A stretch of 64,000 nucleotides of DNA from an uncultured Desulfobacteraceae bacterium (GCA_913060875.1 CAJXSL010000001.1:496001-560000), one strand, 5' to 3'. Shown: positions 17,094 through 26,197, numbered from the stretch's first letter. Notes: generated by a model from the sequence alone, not told the origin. Program-made: numbers and translations.

Positions 17094-18443
17094 ATGAAAA
17101 TTGCTGCAGCCGTAGGCACCCTTTGCCTTGTCACCCCCTTGATCTTTCTTCCCGTCAGTCCGGCATCCGCCCTGGATGCGTCGACCAGCAGTTGCGTCAC
17201 CTGCCATACCGACGTCAAGGGGCTGATCCGTTTAGGCTGGGAAGTGGAGAAGGTCCGCGGAAAAGCGCGTGTTTCCGCCGAAAACGAAGGCGAGGGCTGA
17301 GGGGGGCCGCTGGCTCCGTTGGAGCCATATGAAAAGATTTATGTCGATCCCGCTTTCCTGGAAACCGAGCATGGGCAGATTGCCTGTGTCGATTGCCACG
17401 GCGGCAACCCGGAGGATCCGAACTGGCAAACCGCCCATGATAACCTCGTCAAGGATCCCACCTTTCCCGATCCGGAAAAAACATGTGGTGAATGCCATCC
17501 GGACATCGCTGCGGGTGCAGCCACCAGCCTGCATTACACGATTGCCCCGATCGGGCGCGTCATCGAGCGGCGCATGGGGCCGGCCCCGGAAAATGTCCGC
17601 CAGGCCATGGCCACGGCCCGGGAGCGGCACTGCGGCCAGTGTCATGCCAGCTGCGGCCAGTGCCACGTCAGTCGCCCGGACTACGTCCGCGGCGGTTTCC
17701 TGACCGGGCATCAATTCAAGAAGACGCCGCCGATGGAGACCACCTGTGCAAGCTGCCACGGCGGGCGTATTTTCGGGGAATTTACCGGGCTGAACAAGAA
17801 GATTCCCGCCGACACCCATTTTGCCGACGAAGATATGACCTGCATGGACTGCCACAAGGCCGACCAGATGCATGCGGCGGCGGACGGGGTTGCCACCCGG
17901 CGCCAGTCGCCAACCCGTCCCCGCTGTGAAGCATGCCATCCCGAAGCCGTGGCGGAAGACAGCCCGCGGCCGGCCCACCAGATTCATCGCCGCAAGGTGG
18001 CCTGCCAGGTCTGCCACGCCCAGCCGGCCAAACAATGCTACGGGTGTCATGTGGGCACCGACAAGAAAAACATCCCCTACTTCAAATGCCAGAAGACGAC
18101 GCTGGATTTCAAGATCGGCCTCAATCCGGATCCGAGCCCGGATCGCCCCTGCCGGTATTCGGTCAAACGGCACCCGCCGATTGTTCCGGAGACCTTCGAC
18201 TACTACAGCCCCGGGGCATTGAAACACTTTGACCAGGAACCCACCTGGAAATCCGGCGCACCCCATACGATTCGGCGCCGCACGCCCCAGAACGCGGCCT
18301 GCAACAACTGCCACGGCAACCGCGAGCTTTTTCTGGATGTAAAGGACCTGGCCGACTGGGAGCGCAAGGCCAATGCCGCCGTGGTGGTTTCGGACGAGAA
18401 CCTGCCGCCCGCCATCGCACCCGAAGACATGCCCAAGAACTGA
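17094..18443 (+). CDS. exported undecahaem cytochrome c, candidate selenoprotein (Sec69)
   Basis: Two same-frame segments are separated by one TGA (17298-17300). The first carries a signal peptide (MKIAAAVGTLCLVTPLIFLP) and one haem motif, CVTCH. The second has ten CxxCH motifs (CVDCH, CGECH, CGQCH twice, CASCH, CMDCH, CEACH, CQVCH, CYGCH, CNNCH) but no signal peptide or ribosome site of its own, so it cannot be exported or haem-loaded alone. Read through, it is a 449-residue periplasmic 11-haem protein with the junction SAENEGEG-U-GGPLAPLEPYEK. A perfect hairpin with a loop G sits 18 nt after the UGA. Selenocysteine is therefore more likely than a nonsense mutation. The substrate is unknown; a rhodanese gene follows 48 bp downstream. 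Confidence 0.8.
17301..17327 (+). promoter_or_regulatory. bacterial SECIS-like element
   Basis: Starting 11 nt after the in-frame TGA, TGGCTCC-GTT-GGAGCCA forms a perfect 7-bp stem with a 3-nt loop whose first base is G (17318). Bacterial SECIS elements need an apical G near the top of a short stem about 16-37 nt after the UGA, and this fits. The stem is encoded in-frame as LAPLEP. Confidence 0.75.
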
Positions 18444-18491
18444 CGGCCGGTTTTACGGCCGTTGTAATAAAAACGCGAAAGGAGATCGAAT

Positions 18492-19118
18492 ATGAAAAGA
18501 ATTGCATGTTGGACACTGGCTGCCATGGTTACGCTGTTTCTGGTGGGTTCACCGGCGCTGGCCGGATATGCTTACAAAACCAATAAACCCCACCTGGGAG
18601 GGGACGTAACACCGGTGGAAGCCTTTGAGATGCTCCAGAAGAATCCGGACCACACCTTCCTGGTGGATTGCCGGACCCGGGCGGAATACCAGTTCGTCGG
18701 CCATGCCGAAGGGTCCTACAATGTGCCGATCCGTTTTCTGACCACCAAGGTCGGCAAAAAGGGCTACAGCGAAGTGGGCAATCCCGATTTTGGCAAGGAT
18801 CTGTTGGCCCGTTTCAATCCGGAGACCGATACCCTCATCATCCTTTGCCGCAGCGGGAACCGCAGCTGTGCCGGGTGCAACGAAGCCATCAAGGCCGGCT
18901 GGGCCGAAGACAAAGTCTTCAACCTGATGGGCGGATTCGAAGGCGGCAAGAACAAGAACAAGGCCAGCAGCTTCTACGGCCAGCGCTGGGCCGGCGGCTG
19001 GAAACTGGAAGGCCTGCCCTGGACCTACAAGATGGACAAGACCCTGATGTACAAACCGGATGTCGACAAGATGGCCGGCGTGGAAAACAACGACCTCTTG
19101 AAGGTCGCCCAGAAATAG
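18492..19118 (+). CDS. exported rhodanese-like protein
   Basis: A 208-residue exported protein. The signal peptide ends near ALAGYA. The rhodanese domain (about 37-185) has VDCRTRAEYQFVGH and the active-site loop ILCRSGNRSC (C119), followed by extra Cys in CAGCNEAI. AAAGGAG precedes the ATG. It lies 48 bp downstream of the 11-haem cytochrome and upstream of a terminator, so the two form a two-gene operon. Selenite/tellurite-reduction (Ext) loci of Geobacter also pair rhodanese-like proteins with multihaem cytochromes. A periplasmic sulfur or selenium redox role is an inference from that. Confidence 0.85.
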   Translation: MKRIACWTLAAMVTLFLVGSPALAGYAYKTNKPHLGGDVTPVEAFEMLQKNPDHTFLVDCRTRAEYQFVGHAEGSYNVPIRFLTTKVGKKGYSEVGNPDFGKDLLARFNPETDTLIILCRSGNRSCAGCNEAIKAGWAEDKVFNLMGGFEGGKNKNKASSFYGQRWAGGWKLEGLPWTYKMDKTLMYKPDVDKMAGVENNDLLKVAQK

Positions 19119-19511
19119 CAGCAGACCCGAAACACCTCGCTGCAAATCCGAAGGGCTGGTGCACGGCACCGGCCCTTCCTGTTTTAGGGGTGGCTTTACG
19201 AAGCCCGTGCGGCGGTAGACCATCCCGATCAGAGTGAACGGAAGCCCTCCCTGGGGCCTCATCGTCAGTCATTATTCCACTCTCTGCAATATAACAACCT
19301 GAAATCGATTCGAAATATTTGTATCGTAAATTGCCCTGAAGGTCGAATTGCCTTTGGCGGCGGGATTATATATTGATTTGCCCTTCCTGTTGTGCACAAT
19401 CTACCAGCCGTACGCATCACCCGGCAGGCGATCGCAACCGACAACCGCTGGATGGCCTGCGCCGGCCGAGGATGGACCTGAAACGCCTTTTACCGCCCGG
19501 GGAGTATTTGC
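19119..19511. other. 393-bp gap upstream of the sigma-54 activator
   Basis: It holds the terminator at 19151-19185 and an AT-rich stretch (19265-19390) that is probably the promoter region of the regulator. I could not pick out a convincing -35/-10 pair. No gene seen. Confidence 0.45.
19151..19185 (+). terminator. Rho-independent terminator of the cytochrome-rhodanese operon
   Basis: AAGGGCTGGTGC-ACG-GCACCGGCCCTT, a 12-bp stem with one G-U pair, followed by CCTGTTTT, 32 bp after the rhodanese stop. Confidence 0.85.
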
Positions 19512-21284
19512 ATGCCGGAAGAAACACCCCGCCGCCTATCACCGCTGCCACCGTTTTGGTCGGCTGTTTTCAACGCATCTTATAACGGCATTATCGTCAT
19601 TGACCGTGAAGGTGTTATCGCCCTATACAACCAGGCTGCCCGCCGGATTTTCGGTGAGGGCCACACCGCTTATGTGGGACGCCATATCTCCGATATCCGT
19701 CCGGGGGTATGGGATGACATGCGCCGCATCATGCAAAACGGCGAACCCCAGATCGGGCTGAAACTGAACCTCAGCAACATCACCATCATCGCCAACCGCA
19801 GCCCTGTCATCGTGGACGGCCAGGTCCGGGGTCTCATCTCGGTATTCCAGGACATTTCCGAATACGAGACCATCACGAGTGAGCTCGAGAGCTTCCAGCG
19901 CCTGAACCACGAACTGGCTGCCATTATCGAATCGTCCCACGACGGGCTTTACGTCACCGACGGCAACGCCAACACCATCCGGGTCAACCACTCCTATGAG
20001 CGCATCACGGGGCTGCAGCGCGACCAATTGATTGGCCGCAACATGAACGATCTGGTGCGTGAGCGTATTTTCGATCACTCCGTCACCCTGGAGGTCGTCA
20101 AGAAGCGGGGGCAGGTCACCATCATGCAGCAGATCAAAGGGGACAAGCAGGTCATGGTGACGGGCACCCCCATTTTCGACGATGCCGGCGAGATAACCTT
20201 TGTGGTGACCAACGTGCGGGATATCACCGAGCTGAATGATCTCCGCCACAAGCTCGAGACCAGCGAGCGCATCACCTCCCGTTACTTCCAGGCTCTCAAG
20301 GAGCACGACGGCATCGAACACGCCCTGCAGGACATGGTCATCAAGAGCCGGCGCATGATGCAGGTGGTCCGGCAGGCCACCAAGGTGGCCGATACGGAAA
20401 CGTCCATACTGCTCCTGGGCGAGTCCGGTGTCGGCAAGAGCATGTTGGCCCGCCTGATTCACCAGATGAGCCGGCGCAAAGACCGACCCTTCGTCAAGAT
20501 CAACTGCGGCACCATTCCCAGTTCGCTGATGGAAAGCGAACTGTTCGGCTACGAGAAGGGGGCTTTCACCGGTGCGGTGACCGGCGGCAAGGCCGGTTTG
20601 ATCGAGGCCGGCCACAGCGGTACGGTATTTCTGGACGAAATCGCCGAGATCCGGCCGGATCTGCAGGTCAAACTGTTGGAAATCATCGAGGAGAAAACCT
20701 TTACGCGGGTCGGGGGCAACCGCTCCCAAAAAGCGGACGTCCGCATCCTGGCCGCCACCAACCGGGACCTGCAGGCAATGATGCGGCAGGGGGAGTTTCG
20801 GCAGGACCTCTATTACCGCCTCAACGTGATTCCCATTGCCATCCCGCCCCTGCGGGAGCGCCCCGAGGATATCCCCGCTTTGGCCCTGAACGTGCTGGAA
20901 ACCTACAACCGGGCGCACCAGACCGCCAAACGCGTGGAGCCCAAGGTGATCGATGCGCTCAACCGCTATGATTTCCCGGGCAACGTGCGCGAGCTGATCC
21001 ATATCATGGAGCGGATGATTCTGCTCAGTGAGGGCAACCTGGTGACCCTGGAGGACCTGCCCGAGGAAGTCAAGACGCCCACCTGCCGGCTTCCGGATTG
21101 GCACTCCGAGGGGCTGACTCTCAAGGAGTCCGTCCAGGCCCTCGAAGTGCAGATGATTCGCCAGGCCCTGGAAGAGACGGCAACCCTGGCCGAGGCCGCC
21201 GCTCGTCTGGACATCCATCCCACCACCCTGTGGCGCAAGATGACACGCTATGCCATCCCTCTAGTTAATGCAGAAATGCAATAG
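19512..21284 (+). CDS. PAS-PAS-AAA+-Fis sigma-54-dependent activator
   Basis: A 590-residue cytosolic enhancer-binding protein. Two PAS sensor domains (about 14-120 and 132-245) are followed by the AAA+ domain with Walker A GESGVGKS (303-310), the sigma-54-contact loop GAFTGA (350-355), Walker B VFLDE and the arginine-finger region. A Fis-type helix-turn-helix ends the protein (LAEAAARLDIHPTTLWRKM). No receiver domain is present, so it senses a ligand directly or through PAS. Three inverted-repeat sites and a -24/-12 promoter lie immediately downstream, so it very likely controls the transporter/dehydrogenase locus that follows. Confidence 0.92.
   Translation: MPEETPRRLSPLPPFWSAVFNASYNGIIVIDREGVIALYNQAARRIFGEGHTAYVGRHISDIRPGVWDDMRRIMQNGEPQIGLKLNLSNITIIANRSPVIVDGQVRGLISVFQDISEYETITSELESFQRLNHELAAIIESSHDGLYVTDGNANTIRVNHSYERITGLQRDQLIGRNMNDLVRERIFDHSVTLEVVKKRGQVTIMQQIKGDKQVMVTGTPIFDDAGEITFVVTNVRDITELNDLRHKLETSERITSRYFQALKEHDGIEHALQDMVIKSRRMMQVVRQATKVADTETSILLLGESGVGKSMLARLIHQMSRRKDRPFVKINCGTIPSSLMESELFGYEKGAFTGAVTGGKAGLIEAGHSGTVFLDEIAEIRPDLQVKLLEIIEEKTFTRVGGNRSQKADVRILAATNRDLQAMMRQGEFRQDLYYRLNVIPIAIPPLRERPEDIPALALNVLETYNRAHQTAKRVEPKVIDALNRYDFPGNVRELIHIMERMILLSEGNLVTLEDLPEEVKTPTCRLPDWHSEGLTLKESVQALEVQMIRQALEETATLAEAAARLDIHPTTLWRKMTRYAIPLVNAEMQ
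21267..21282. promoter_or_regulatory. activator site 1: AATGCA-N4-TGCAAT
   Basis: AATGCA-GAAA-TGCAAT, overlapping the 3' end of the regulator gene. It is one of three same-spaced sites, with its centre 18 bp from site 2. Probable enhancer (UAS) for the sigma-54 activator. Confidence 0.6.
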
Positions 21285-21300
21285 ATTGCAAATTTGCATT
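21285..21300. promoter_or_regulatory. activator site 2: ATTGCA-N4-TGCATT
   Basis: ATTGCA-AATT-TGCATT, containing the perfect 12-bp palindrome TGCAAATTTGCA (21287-21298). Same arm sequence and spacing as sites 1 and 3. Confidence 0.65.
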
Positions 21301-21366
21301 AAATCCGCATAAATAATTAATATAATACATAATGCTATTATATGCCATCTGTATAAACCAGCAATA

Positions 21367-21382
21367 ATTGCAGATGTGCAAT
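21367..21382. promoter_or_regulatory. activator site 3: ATTGCA-N4-TGCAAT
   Basis: ATTGCA-GATG-TGCAAT, perfect 6-bp arms, about 95 bp upstream of the -24 element. Confidence 0.65.
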
Positions 21383-21461
21383 CTCAAAACTGAATGACGT
21401 TTATTTGTTTCAGATTGTTATTGCAATGATATCCGGTGGTTGGATTGATGGTTGGGGAGGG

Positions 21462-21477
21462 TGGCATGACGCTTGCT
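21462..21477 (+). promoter_or_regulatory. sigma-54 (-24/-12) promoter
   Basis: TGGCATGACGCTTGCT matches the TGGCAC-N5-TTGCW consensus with GG (21463-21464) and GC (21475-21476) at the required 10-bp spacing. It lies about 95 bp before the first binding-protein gene. Confidence 0.85.
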
Positions 21478-21571
21478 TTGGATTCTCCCCGCAGGATGCA
21501 ACGTGCCCAAGCGAAAGGGGAGAACCACTCCCGGGATTTCTGGACCAATTGCAAAGGAGAGGAGAAGGAAA

Positions 21572-22828
21572 ATGCGCAACAAACGGTTGTTCATCTGTTT
21601 TGTGGTCGCCATTCTGGCCTTTATCGTGGTGCCCTTCTGCGTCAACGCCGCAGACAAAACCATCAAGATCGGTGCCATGTATCCCATGACCGGGCGTGCC
21701 GGTCTTTACGGCAAGGATTCGGTGGCGGCCGCCGAGATGGCCATCGACGAGATCAACAGCAAGGGCGGTGTGGCCGGGTACAAGATCGACATTACCTTTA
21801 CAGATAGCAAGGTCAAGCCGGCCTATGCCGTGCGGGTGGCCAAACGCTACATCACGGAAGACAAGGTAAATTTTCTTTTTGGTGTCGTCAGCTCAGGTGT
21901 CGGCCTGGCCGTTACGGAAATTTCCAACCAGTACAAGACCATTTTTGTGGGCACCGATCATGCCTCCACCCGGCTGACCGTGGATAACTTCCAGCCCTAC
22001 TATTTCCGTGTCTCCAACAATACCTTCCAGTCCATGACAGCCGGAGCTCTCTACCTCAAAGAACTGGCTGAGACCAAACCCTGGAAGAAGATCGCCTTCA
22101 TCGGCCCGGACTATGCTTACGGCCACAGCCAGTGGGACGAAATTCGCTACAATCTTGAGCGTTATGGGGTTGAATACGAGGTGGTGGGCGAATACTGGCC
22201 CAAAATCTATGCGCCGGATTATACCTCCTACATCACCTCCATCCTGAAGGATAAACCGGACGTCCTCATCTCCGGTTTCTGGGGTGGCGACACCGTGGCC
22301 TTCATCAAACAGGCCCAGGCCTACGGGCTTTTCAAGAAAACCCTGTACTTCCATCCGGATGCCGGCGGCAACTATGAGCTTATGAGTGCCATGGGGGCCG
22401 AACTGCCGGACGGCCTGGTGCTGGGTGCCCGTCACTACAACAATTGGCCGGAAACGGACCGCAACCGCAATTTCGTCCAGGAGTTTCAAAAACGGACCGG
22501 CCGTTTTCCGACCTATGCTGCCCAGGGAGCCTATGCGGGCATCTATGCCATCGCCAACGCGGTGAAAGTTGTCGGCAACCCGGATGACACCGAAGCTCTG
22601 GTCAAGGCCCTGGAAGGGTTGAAGATCAGCCTGCCCGAAGACCCGGAGGGCTTCACCTCCTACATTCGTCCCGAAACCCATCAGATTACCCAGGTCATGG
22701 CCATCGGCACCACCATGGCCAACGATGATTTCCCACCGGCCAAAAAGATGCTCGGCAACTGGAAGATCTACAAAGCCGAAGATCTGGTACCGCCAGTGGA
22801 ATACCTCGAGGAAAAACGCAAGAAGTAA
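21572..22828 (+). CDS. ABC transporter substrate-binding protein, LivJ/K-type (set 1)
   Basis: A 418-residue periplasmic binding protein of the hydrophobic amino-acid uptake (HAAT) family. The signal peptide (LFICFVVAILAFIVVPFCVNA) is followed by the ANF-receptor-type fold, starting KTIKIGAMYPMTGRAGLYGKD, with FIGPDYAYGHSQW and GGDTVAFIKQ. GGAGAAGG precedes the ATG at 21572, which is chosen over an upstream in-frame codon. Members bind branched-chain amino acids, amides, urea or aromatic acids. Here the dehydrogenases downstream argue for a carbon substrate rather than leucine (inference). It is the first gene after the sigma-54 promoter. Confidence 0.9.
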   Translation: MRNKRLFICFVVAILAFIVVPFCVNAADKTIKIGAMYPMTGRAGLYGKDSVAAAEMAIDEINSKGGVAGYKIDITFTDSKVKPAYAVRVAKRYITEDKVNFLFGVVSSGVGLAVTEISNQYKTIFVGTDHASTRLTVDNFQPYYFRVSNNTFQSMTAGALYLKELAETKPWKKIAFIGPDYAYGHSQWDEIRYNLERYGVEYEVVGEYWPKIYAPDYTSYITSILKDKPDVLISGFWGGDTVAFIKQAQAYGLFKKTLYFHPDAGGNYELMSAMGAELPDGLVLGARHYNNWPETDRNRNFVQEFQKRTGRFPTYAAQGAYAGIYAIANAVKVVGNPDDTEALVKALEGLKISLPEDPEGFTSYIRPETHQITQVMAIGTTMANDDFPPAKKMLGNWKIYKAEDLVPPVEYLEEKRKK

Positions 22829-22891
22829 ACGTCATGAATGCCGGAGGGGTTCTGCCCCTCCGGTCGACACTTTTCCCGCGGAGCCGAAGCA

Positions 22892-23779
22892 ATGGATTTC
22901 TCTTTTTTCATCACCCAGACCATCAGCGGGCTGACCATGGCCACGCTCCTGTTTCTGGTGGCCAGCGGCCTGACCCTGATTTTCGGGGTCGGTAATGTGT
23001 TCAATTTCGCCCACGGCTCCTTCTATATGGTGGGCGCTTATTTCGGTTATCAGCTGGTCTCCATCTGGGAGCTCAATTTCTGGGTCGCCTTGATACTGGC
23101 CGGTGTGGGGGCCGGTGTGGTGGGCATGCTGGCCGAATCCCTGTTCCTGCGCCGGATCTATGGCCGGGTCAATGAAGGGGGCTTCCAAATCCTGCTGACC
23201 TATTGTTTTATTCTCATCATCGACGATCTGGTCAAACTGGTCTGGGGGACCGAATACAAATCCTTGCCGCGGCCGAAAGGTTTCAGCGGGGCCTTGAACT
23301 TTGGGGATATCTATCTGCCCTCCTACAACCTGGTGATCATCGCGGTGGGATTGATCGTGGTGGTGGCGTCCTGGTGGATTCTGACCCGCACCCGGCCTGG
23401 TAAGATTGCCCGGGCGGCAGCGGTGGATCGGGAGATGGTGGACACTCTGGGGGTCAATGTGCCCCTGACCATGACCCTTGTCTTCGGCATTGCCACGGCC
23501 CTGGGCGGGATGGCCGGTGCCCTGGCCGCGCCCTTGCGGACGGTCACCCCGGGCGCCGGCGTGGAAGTCATCATCGATTCCCTGATCGTCGTCGTACTGG
23601 GCGGCATGGGGAATTTTTGGGGGGCCTGGCTGGGGGCCCTGCTTATCGGCGAAGTCAATGCCTTTGCCGTGGCCTTCCTGCCGAAATGGGCCAGCCTTTT
23701 CAGCTTTTTGGTGATGGTGATCGTTCTGATTTTTAAACCCGAAGGGCTTTTTTCCCCGCGACAGGTAAGGAAGGTATGA
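22892..23779 (+). CDS. LivH-type ABC permease (set 1)
   Basis: A 295-residue inner-membrane permease with about eight hydrophobic segments. The family landmarks are LTLIFGVGNVFNFAHGSFYMVGAY near the N-terminus and the conserved cytoplasmic loop RAAAVDREMVDTLGV-N-VPL, followed by VVVLGGMGNFWGAW. It partners the LivM protein, whose start overlaps its stop by 4 bp. The start at 22892 is taken from the family N-terminus (MDFSFFITQ); its ribosome site is weak. Confidence 0.9.
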   Translation: MDFSFFITQTISGLTMATLLFLVASGLTLIFGVGNVFNFAHGSFYMVGAYFGYQLVSIWELNFWVALILAGVGAGVVGMLAESLFLRRIYGRVNEGGFQILLTYCFILIIDDLVKLVWGTEYKSLPRPKGFSGALNFGDIYLPSYNLVIIAVGLIVVVASWWILTRTRPGKIARAAAVDREMVDTLGVNVPLTMTLVFGIATALGGMAGALAAPLRTVTPGAGVEVIIDSLIVVVLGGMGNFWGAWLGALLIGEVNAFAVAFLPKWASLFSFLVMVIVLIFKPEGLFSPRQVRKV

Positions 23780-24744
23780 CCATGAAATCCGGTCCCAAAT
23801 TTTCCGCCGCCGTTCTCTGGACGCTCATGATTCTCGGGTTCGCCCTGGTGCCGGTGTTGATGCGATCCAGCTACCAGCTCAACCTGGCCAGTCACGTGCT
23901 CGTCTGGGGGCTTTTTGCGGTGGCCTTCAACATGCTCTGGGGCGTCACGGGCATGCTCTCCTTCGGCCAGGCGCTGTACTACGGCCTGGGGGCCTACTTT
24001 GTGGGTCTGATGGTGGAGTATCTCGGCAGCGCCTGGTACCTGCCGGCCATCGGCATCGGCATGCTGGCCGTGGCCGCCACCTCTTTTCTGCTCGGGCTGC
24101 TGGTCATCCGGGTGGGCGGCGTCTATTTCACCATGTTGACCCTGGCCTTCGGCCAGCTGGCCTGGCAGATCACCTTCAAGTGGTACGACTTTACCGGCGG
24201 CGACGACGGTATCCAGGGGATCGCGGCACCCGGTTTCCTGCAAAATCCCATCGCGTACTACTATTTCCTGCTGGTCCTGGTCATGCTTTCCATCTGGATT
24301 CTCAAGCGCATGGCCTACAGTCCCTTCGGGCTGATGCTGCGCTGTGTGCGCCAGAACCCGGAGCGCGTGCGGTTTCTGGGCCGCCGGGTACGGCGCAACC
24401 AGCTGCGGGTGTACATGGTGTCATCGCTGTTTGCCGCCCTGGCCGGCAGCCTGATGGCCGGTATCGACAACTCCATCCACACCGACATGTTTTTCTGGAC
24501 CACCTCCGGAGAGGTTATCCTCATGTCGGTCCTGGGCGGGCTGAACCAGTTCTTCGGTCCCTTTGTGGGGGCGGCGGCCATTATCATTATCGAAGACATT
24601 GTCGGGGCCTGGACCGAATACTGGTCGCTGATCATCGGCAGCATCATCATGAGTATGGTGATCCTTTTCCCGAAGGGATTGGTGGGGGAACTGCACCAGC
24701 TTAAACTGCGGATGATGCCGCCCAAGGCACGGAGGTCGGAATGA
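23776..24744 (+). CDS. LivM-type ABC permease (set 1)
   Basis: A 322-residue membrane protein, the second permease subunit. It has LLWG-type segments with MLWGVTGMLSFGQALYYGLGAY, LVIRVGGVYFTMLTLAFGQ and the coupling loop SPFGLMLRCVRQNPERVRFLG. It overlaps livH by 4 bp and the ATPase gene by 4 bp, so the set is tightly coupled. Confidence 0.9.
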   Translation: MTMKSGPKFSAAVLWTLMILGFALVPVLMRSSYQLNLASHVLVWGLFAVAFNMLWGVTGMLSFGQALYYGLGAYFVGLMVEYLGSAWYLPAIGIGMLAVAATSFLLGLLVIRVGGVYFTMLTLAFGQLAWQITFKWYDFTGGDDGIQGIAAPGFLQNPIAYYYFLLVLVMLSIWILKRMAYSPFGLMLRCVRQNPERVRFLGRRVRRNQLRVYMVSSLFAALAGSLMAGIDNSIHTDMFFWTTSGEVILMSVLGGLNQFFGPFVGAAAIIIIEDIVGAWTEYWSLIIGSIIMSMVILFPKGLVGELHQLKLRMMPPKARRSE

Positions 24745-25490
24745 ACGCCATCCTTGAACTTGAATCCGTCCACAAATCCTTCGGCGGTCTCCAGGTCACC
24801 CAGAATGTCAGCTTCGCGGTCATGCCCGGGGAAATTTCCGCCATCATCGGACCCAACGGCGCCGGCAAAACGACGTTGTTCAACCAGATCACGGGCCATC
24901 TGCTGCCCAACAGCGGCCGTATTCTCTTCCAGGGACACGATGTGGTGGGCGATTCGCCGCAGAAAATCGTGGCCCAGGGCATCGGGCGCGCTTTTCAGAT
25001 CGCATCGCTATTTCCCGATGAAACGGTTCTGGACAACGTCAAAGTCGCCTGCCTTTCCCGGCTGGATCAGACCCGACGCTTCTGGCGGCCGGTGCAGCGC
25101 TTTCGCCGGGCCACGGAGCGAGCCCACGCTATTCTCGAAGACCTGGGCCTGGAAAAGCAGGCGGACCGGCTGGCGTTTGAACTGGCCCACGGGGATCAAA
25201 AATTGCTGGACATCGGCATCGCCCTGGTGCTCGAGCCTCAATTGCTTCTTCTGGACGAGCCCACGGCCGGCATGTCGCCCGAAGAACGCCAGCGCACCCG
25301 GGAGCTGATCAAGAAATTGTGGAAAGCCTATGATCTGACCCTGGTTTTCATCGAACACGATATGGACATGGTCTTCGGCATTGCCCAGAAGGTGCGTGTC
25401 CTGCAGCAGGGCGCCCTTCTGGCCGAGGGCACCCCGGATGAAATCCGGAACAACAAAGAAGTGGTCACGGCGTATCTGGGGGAGGCCTAA
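24741..25490 (+). CDS. LivG-type ABC ATPase (set 1)
   Basis: A 249-residue nucleotide-binding subunit. It has Walker A GPNGAGKTTL, the LivG-type degenerate signature ELAHGDQKLL, Walker B LLLLDEPTAGM and the switch His in EHDMDMVF. It energises uptake together with the LivF-type ATPase 2 bp downstream. Confidence 0.92.
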   Translation: MNAILELESVHKSFGGLQVTQNVSFAVMPGEISAIIGPNGAGKTTLFNQITGHLLPNSGRILFQGHDVVGDSPQKIVAQGIGRAFQIASLFPDETVLDNVKVACLSRLDQTRRFWRPVQRFRRATERAHAILEDLGLEKQADRLAFELAHGDQKLLDIGIALVLEPQLLLLDEPTAGMSPEERQRTRELIKKLWKAYDLTLVFIEHDMDMVFGIAQKVRVLQQGALLAEGTPDEIRNNKEVVTAYLGEA

Positions 25491-25492
25491 TC

Positions 25493-26197
25493 ATGAATAC
25501 GGTACTCGAGGCGTTCGATCTGAACACATTTTACGACCGCAGCCACATTCTCTTCGATGTGAGCCTCAACATCGCCGCTGGCGAAACCGTTTGTCTCATG
25601 GGGCGCAACGGGGTGGGCAAGACCACGACGTTTCGCTCGTTGATGGGCCTGACACCCCCCAAGACCGGCAAGATCGTTTTCAAAGGCAAGGCCTGCACCG
25701 GATTCAAACCCTTTCGAATGGCCCGTCTGGGGCTAGGGTTCGTACCGGAAGACCGGCGCATCCTGGGGCCGTTCACGGTCCAGGAAAATCTGGAACTGGG
25801 CCGCATTCCCGGCCGGACCGGCCATTGGGATCTGGACAGCGTCTACCGGCAATTCCCGATCCTGGCGGATATGACCCACCGCATGGGCGGGACCTTGTCG
25901 GGTGGCGAGCAGCAGATGCTGACCATCGCCCGGGCGCTCATGGGCAATCCCGACGTGCTGGTGCTGGACGAGCCCTCGGAGGGGCTTTCGCCGGTGATCG
26001 TTGCGGAGCTGAAAACGCTGATCCAGAACCTCAAAGCGGCGGATACCACCATTCTGCTGTCCGAGCAGAACCTGAAGTTTGCCATGGCCGTTTCCGATCG
26101 GGTGGTGGTGCTCGACAAGGGGCACGTGGTGTACCAAGGCCCGACCGATGCGTTTCAGAAAGAGGAGCAGATTCACAAAAAATACCTGGCGGTATGA
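25493..26197 (+). CDS. LivF-type ABC ATPase (set 1)
   Basis: A 234-residue second nucleotide-binding subunit. It has Walker A GRNGVGKTT, signature LSGGEQQM, Walker B VLVLDEPSEGL and the LivF hallmark LGFVPEDRRIL. The usual C-terminal KKYLAV is present. It ends the first transporter set; the alcohol dehydrogenase follows 77 bp later. Confidence 0.92.
   Translation: MNTVLEAFDLNTFYDRSHILFDVSLNIAAGETVCLMGRNGVGKTTTFRSLMGLTPPKTGKIVFKGKACTGFKPFRMARLGLGFVPEDRRILGPFTVQENLELGRIPGRTGHWDLDSVYRQFPILADMTHRMGGTLSGGEQQMLTIARALMGNPDVLVLDEPSEGLSPVIVAELKTLIQNLKAADTTILLSEQNLKFAMAVSDRVVVLDKGHVVYQGPTDAFQKEEQIHKKYLAV

Noticed and set aside
17298-17300. Plain nonsense mutation or sequencing error splitting the cytochrome
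   Set aside because: Possible, but the SECIS-like hairpin at the right distance and a second Sec gene in the window make Sec decoding more likely; kept as the main alternative.
17319-18443. Separate cytochrome gene starting at the TTG at 17319
   Set aside because: It would lack a ribosome site and a signal peptide although ten haem motifs need export; reading through the UGA explains both halves and the hairpin.
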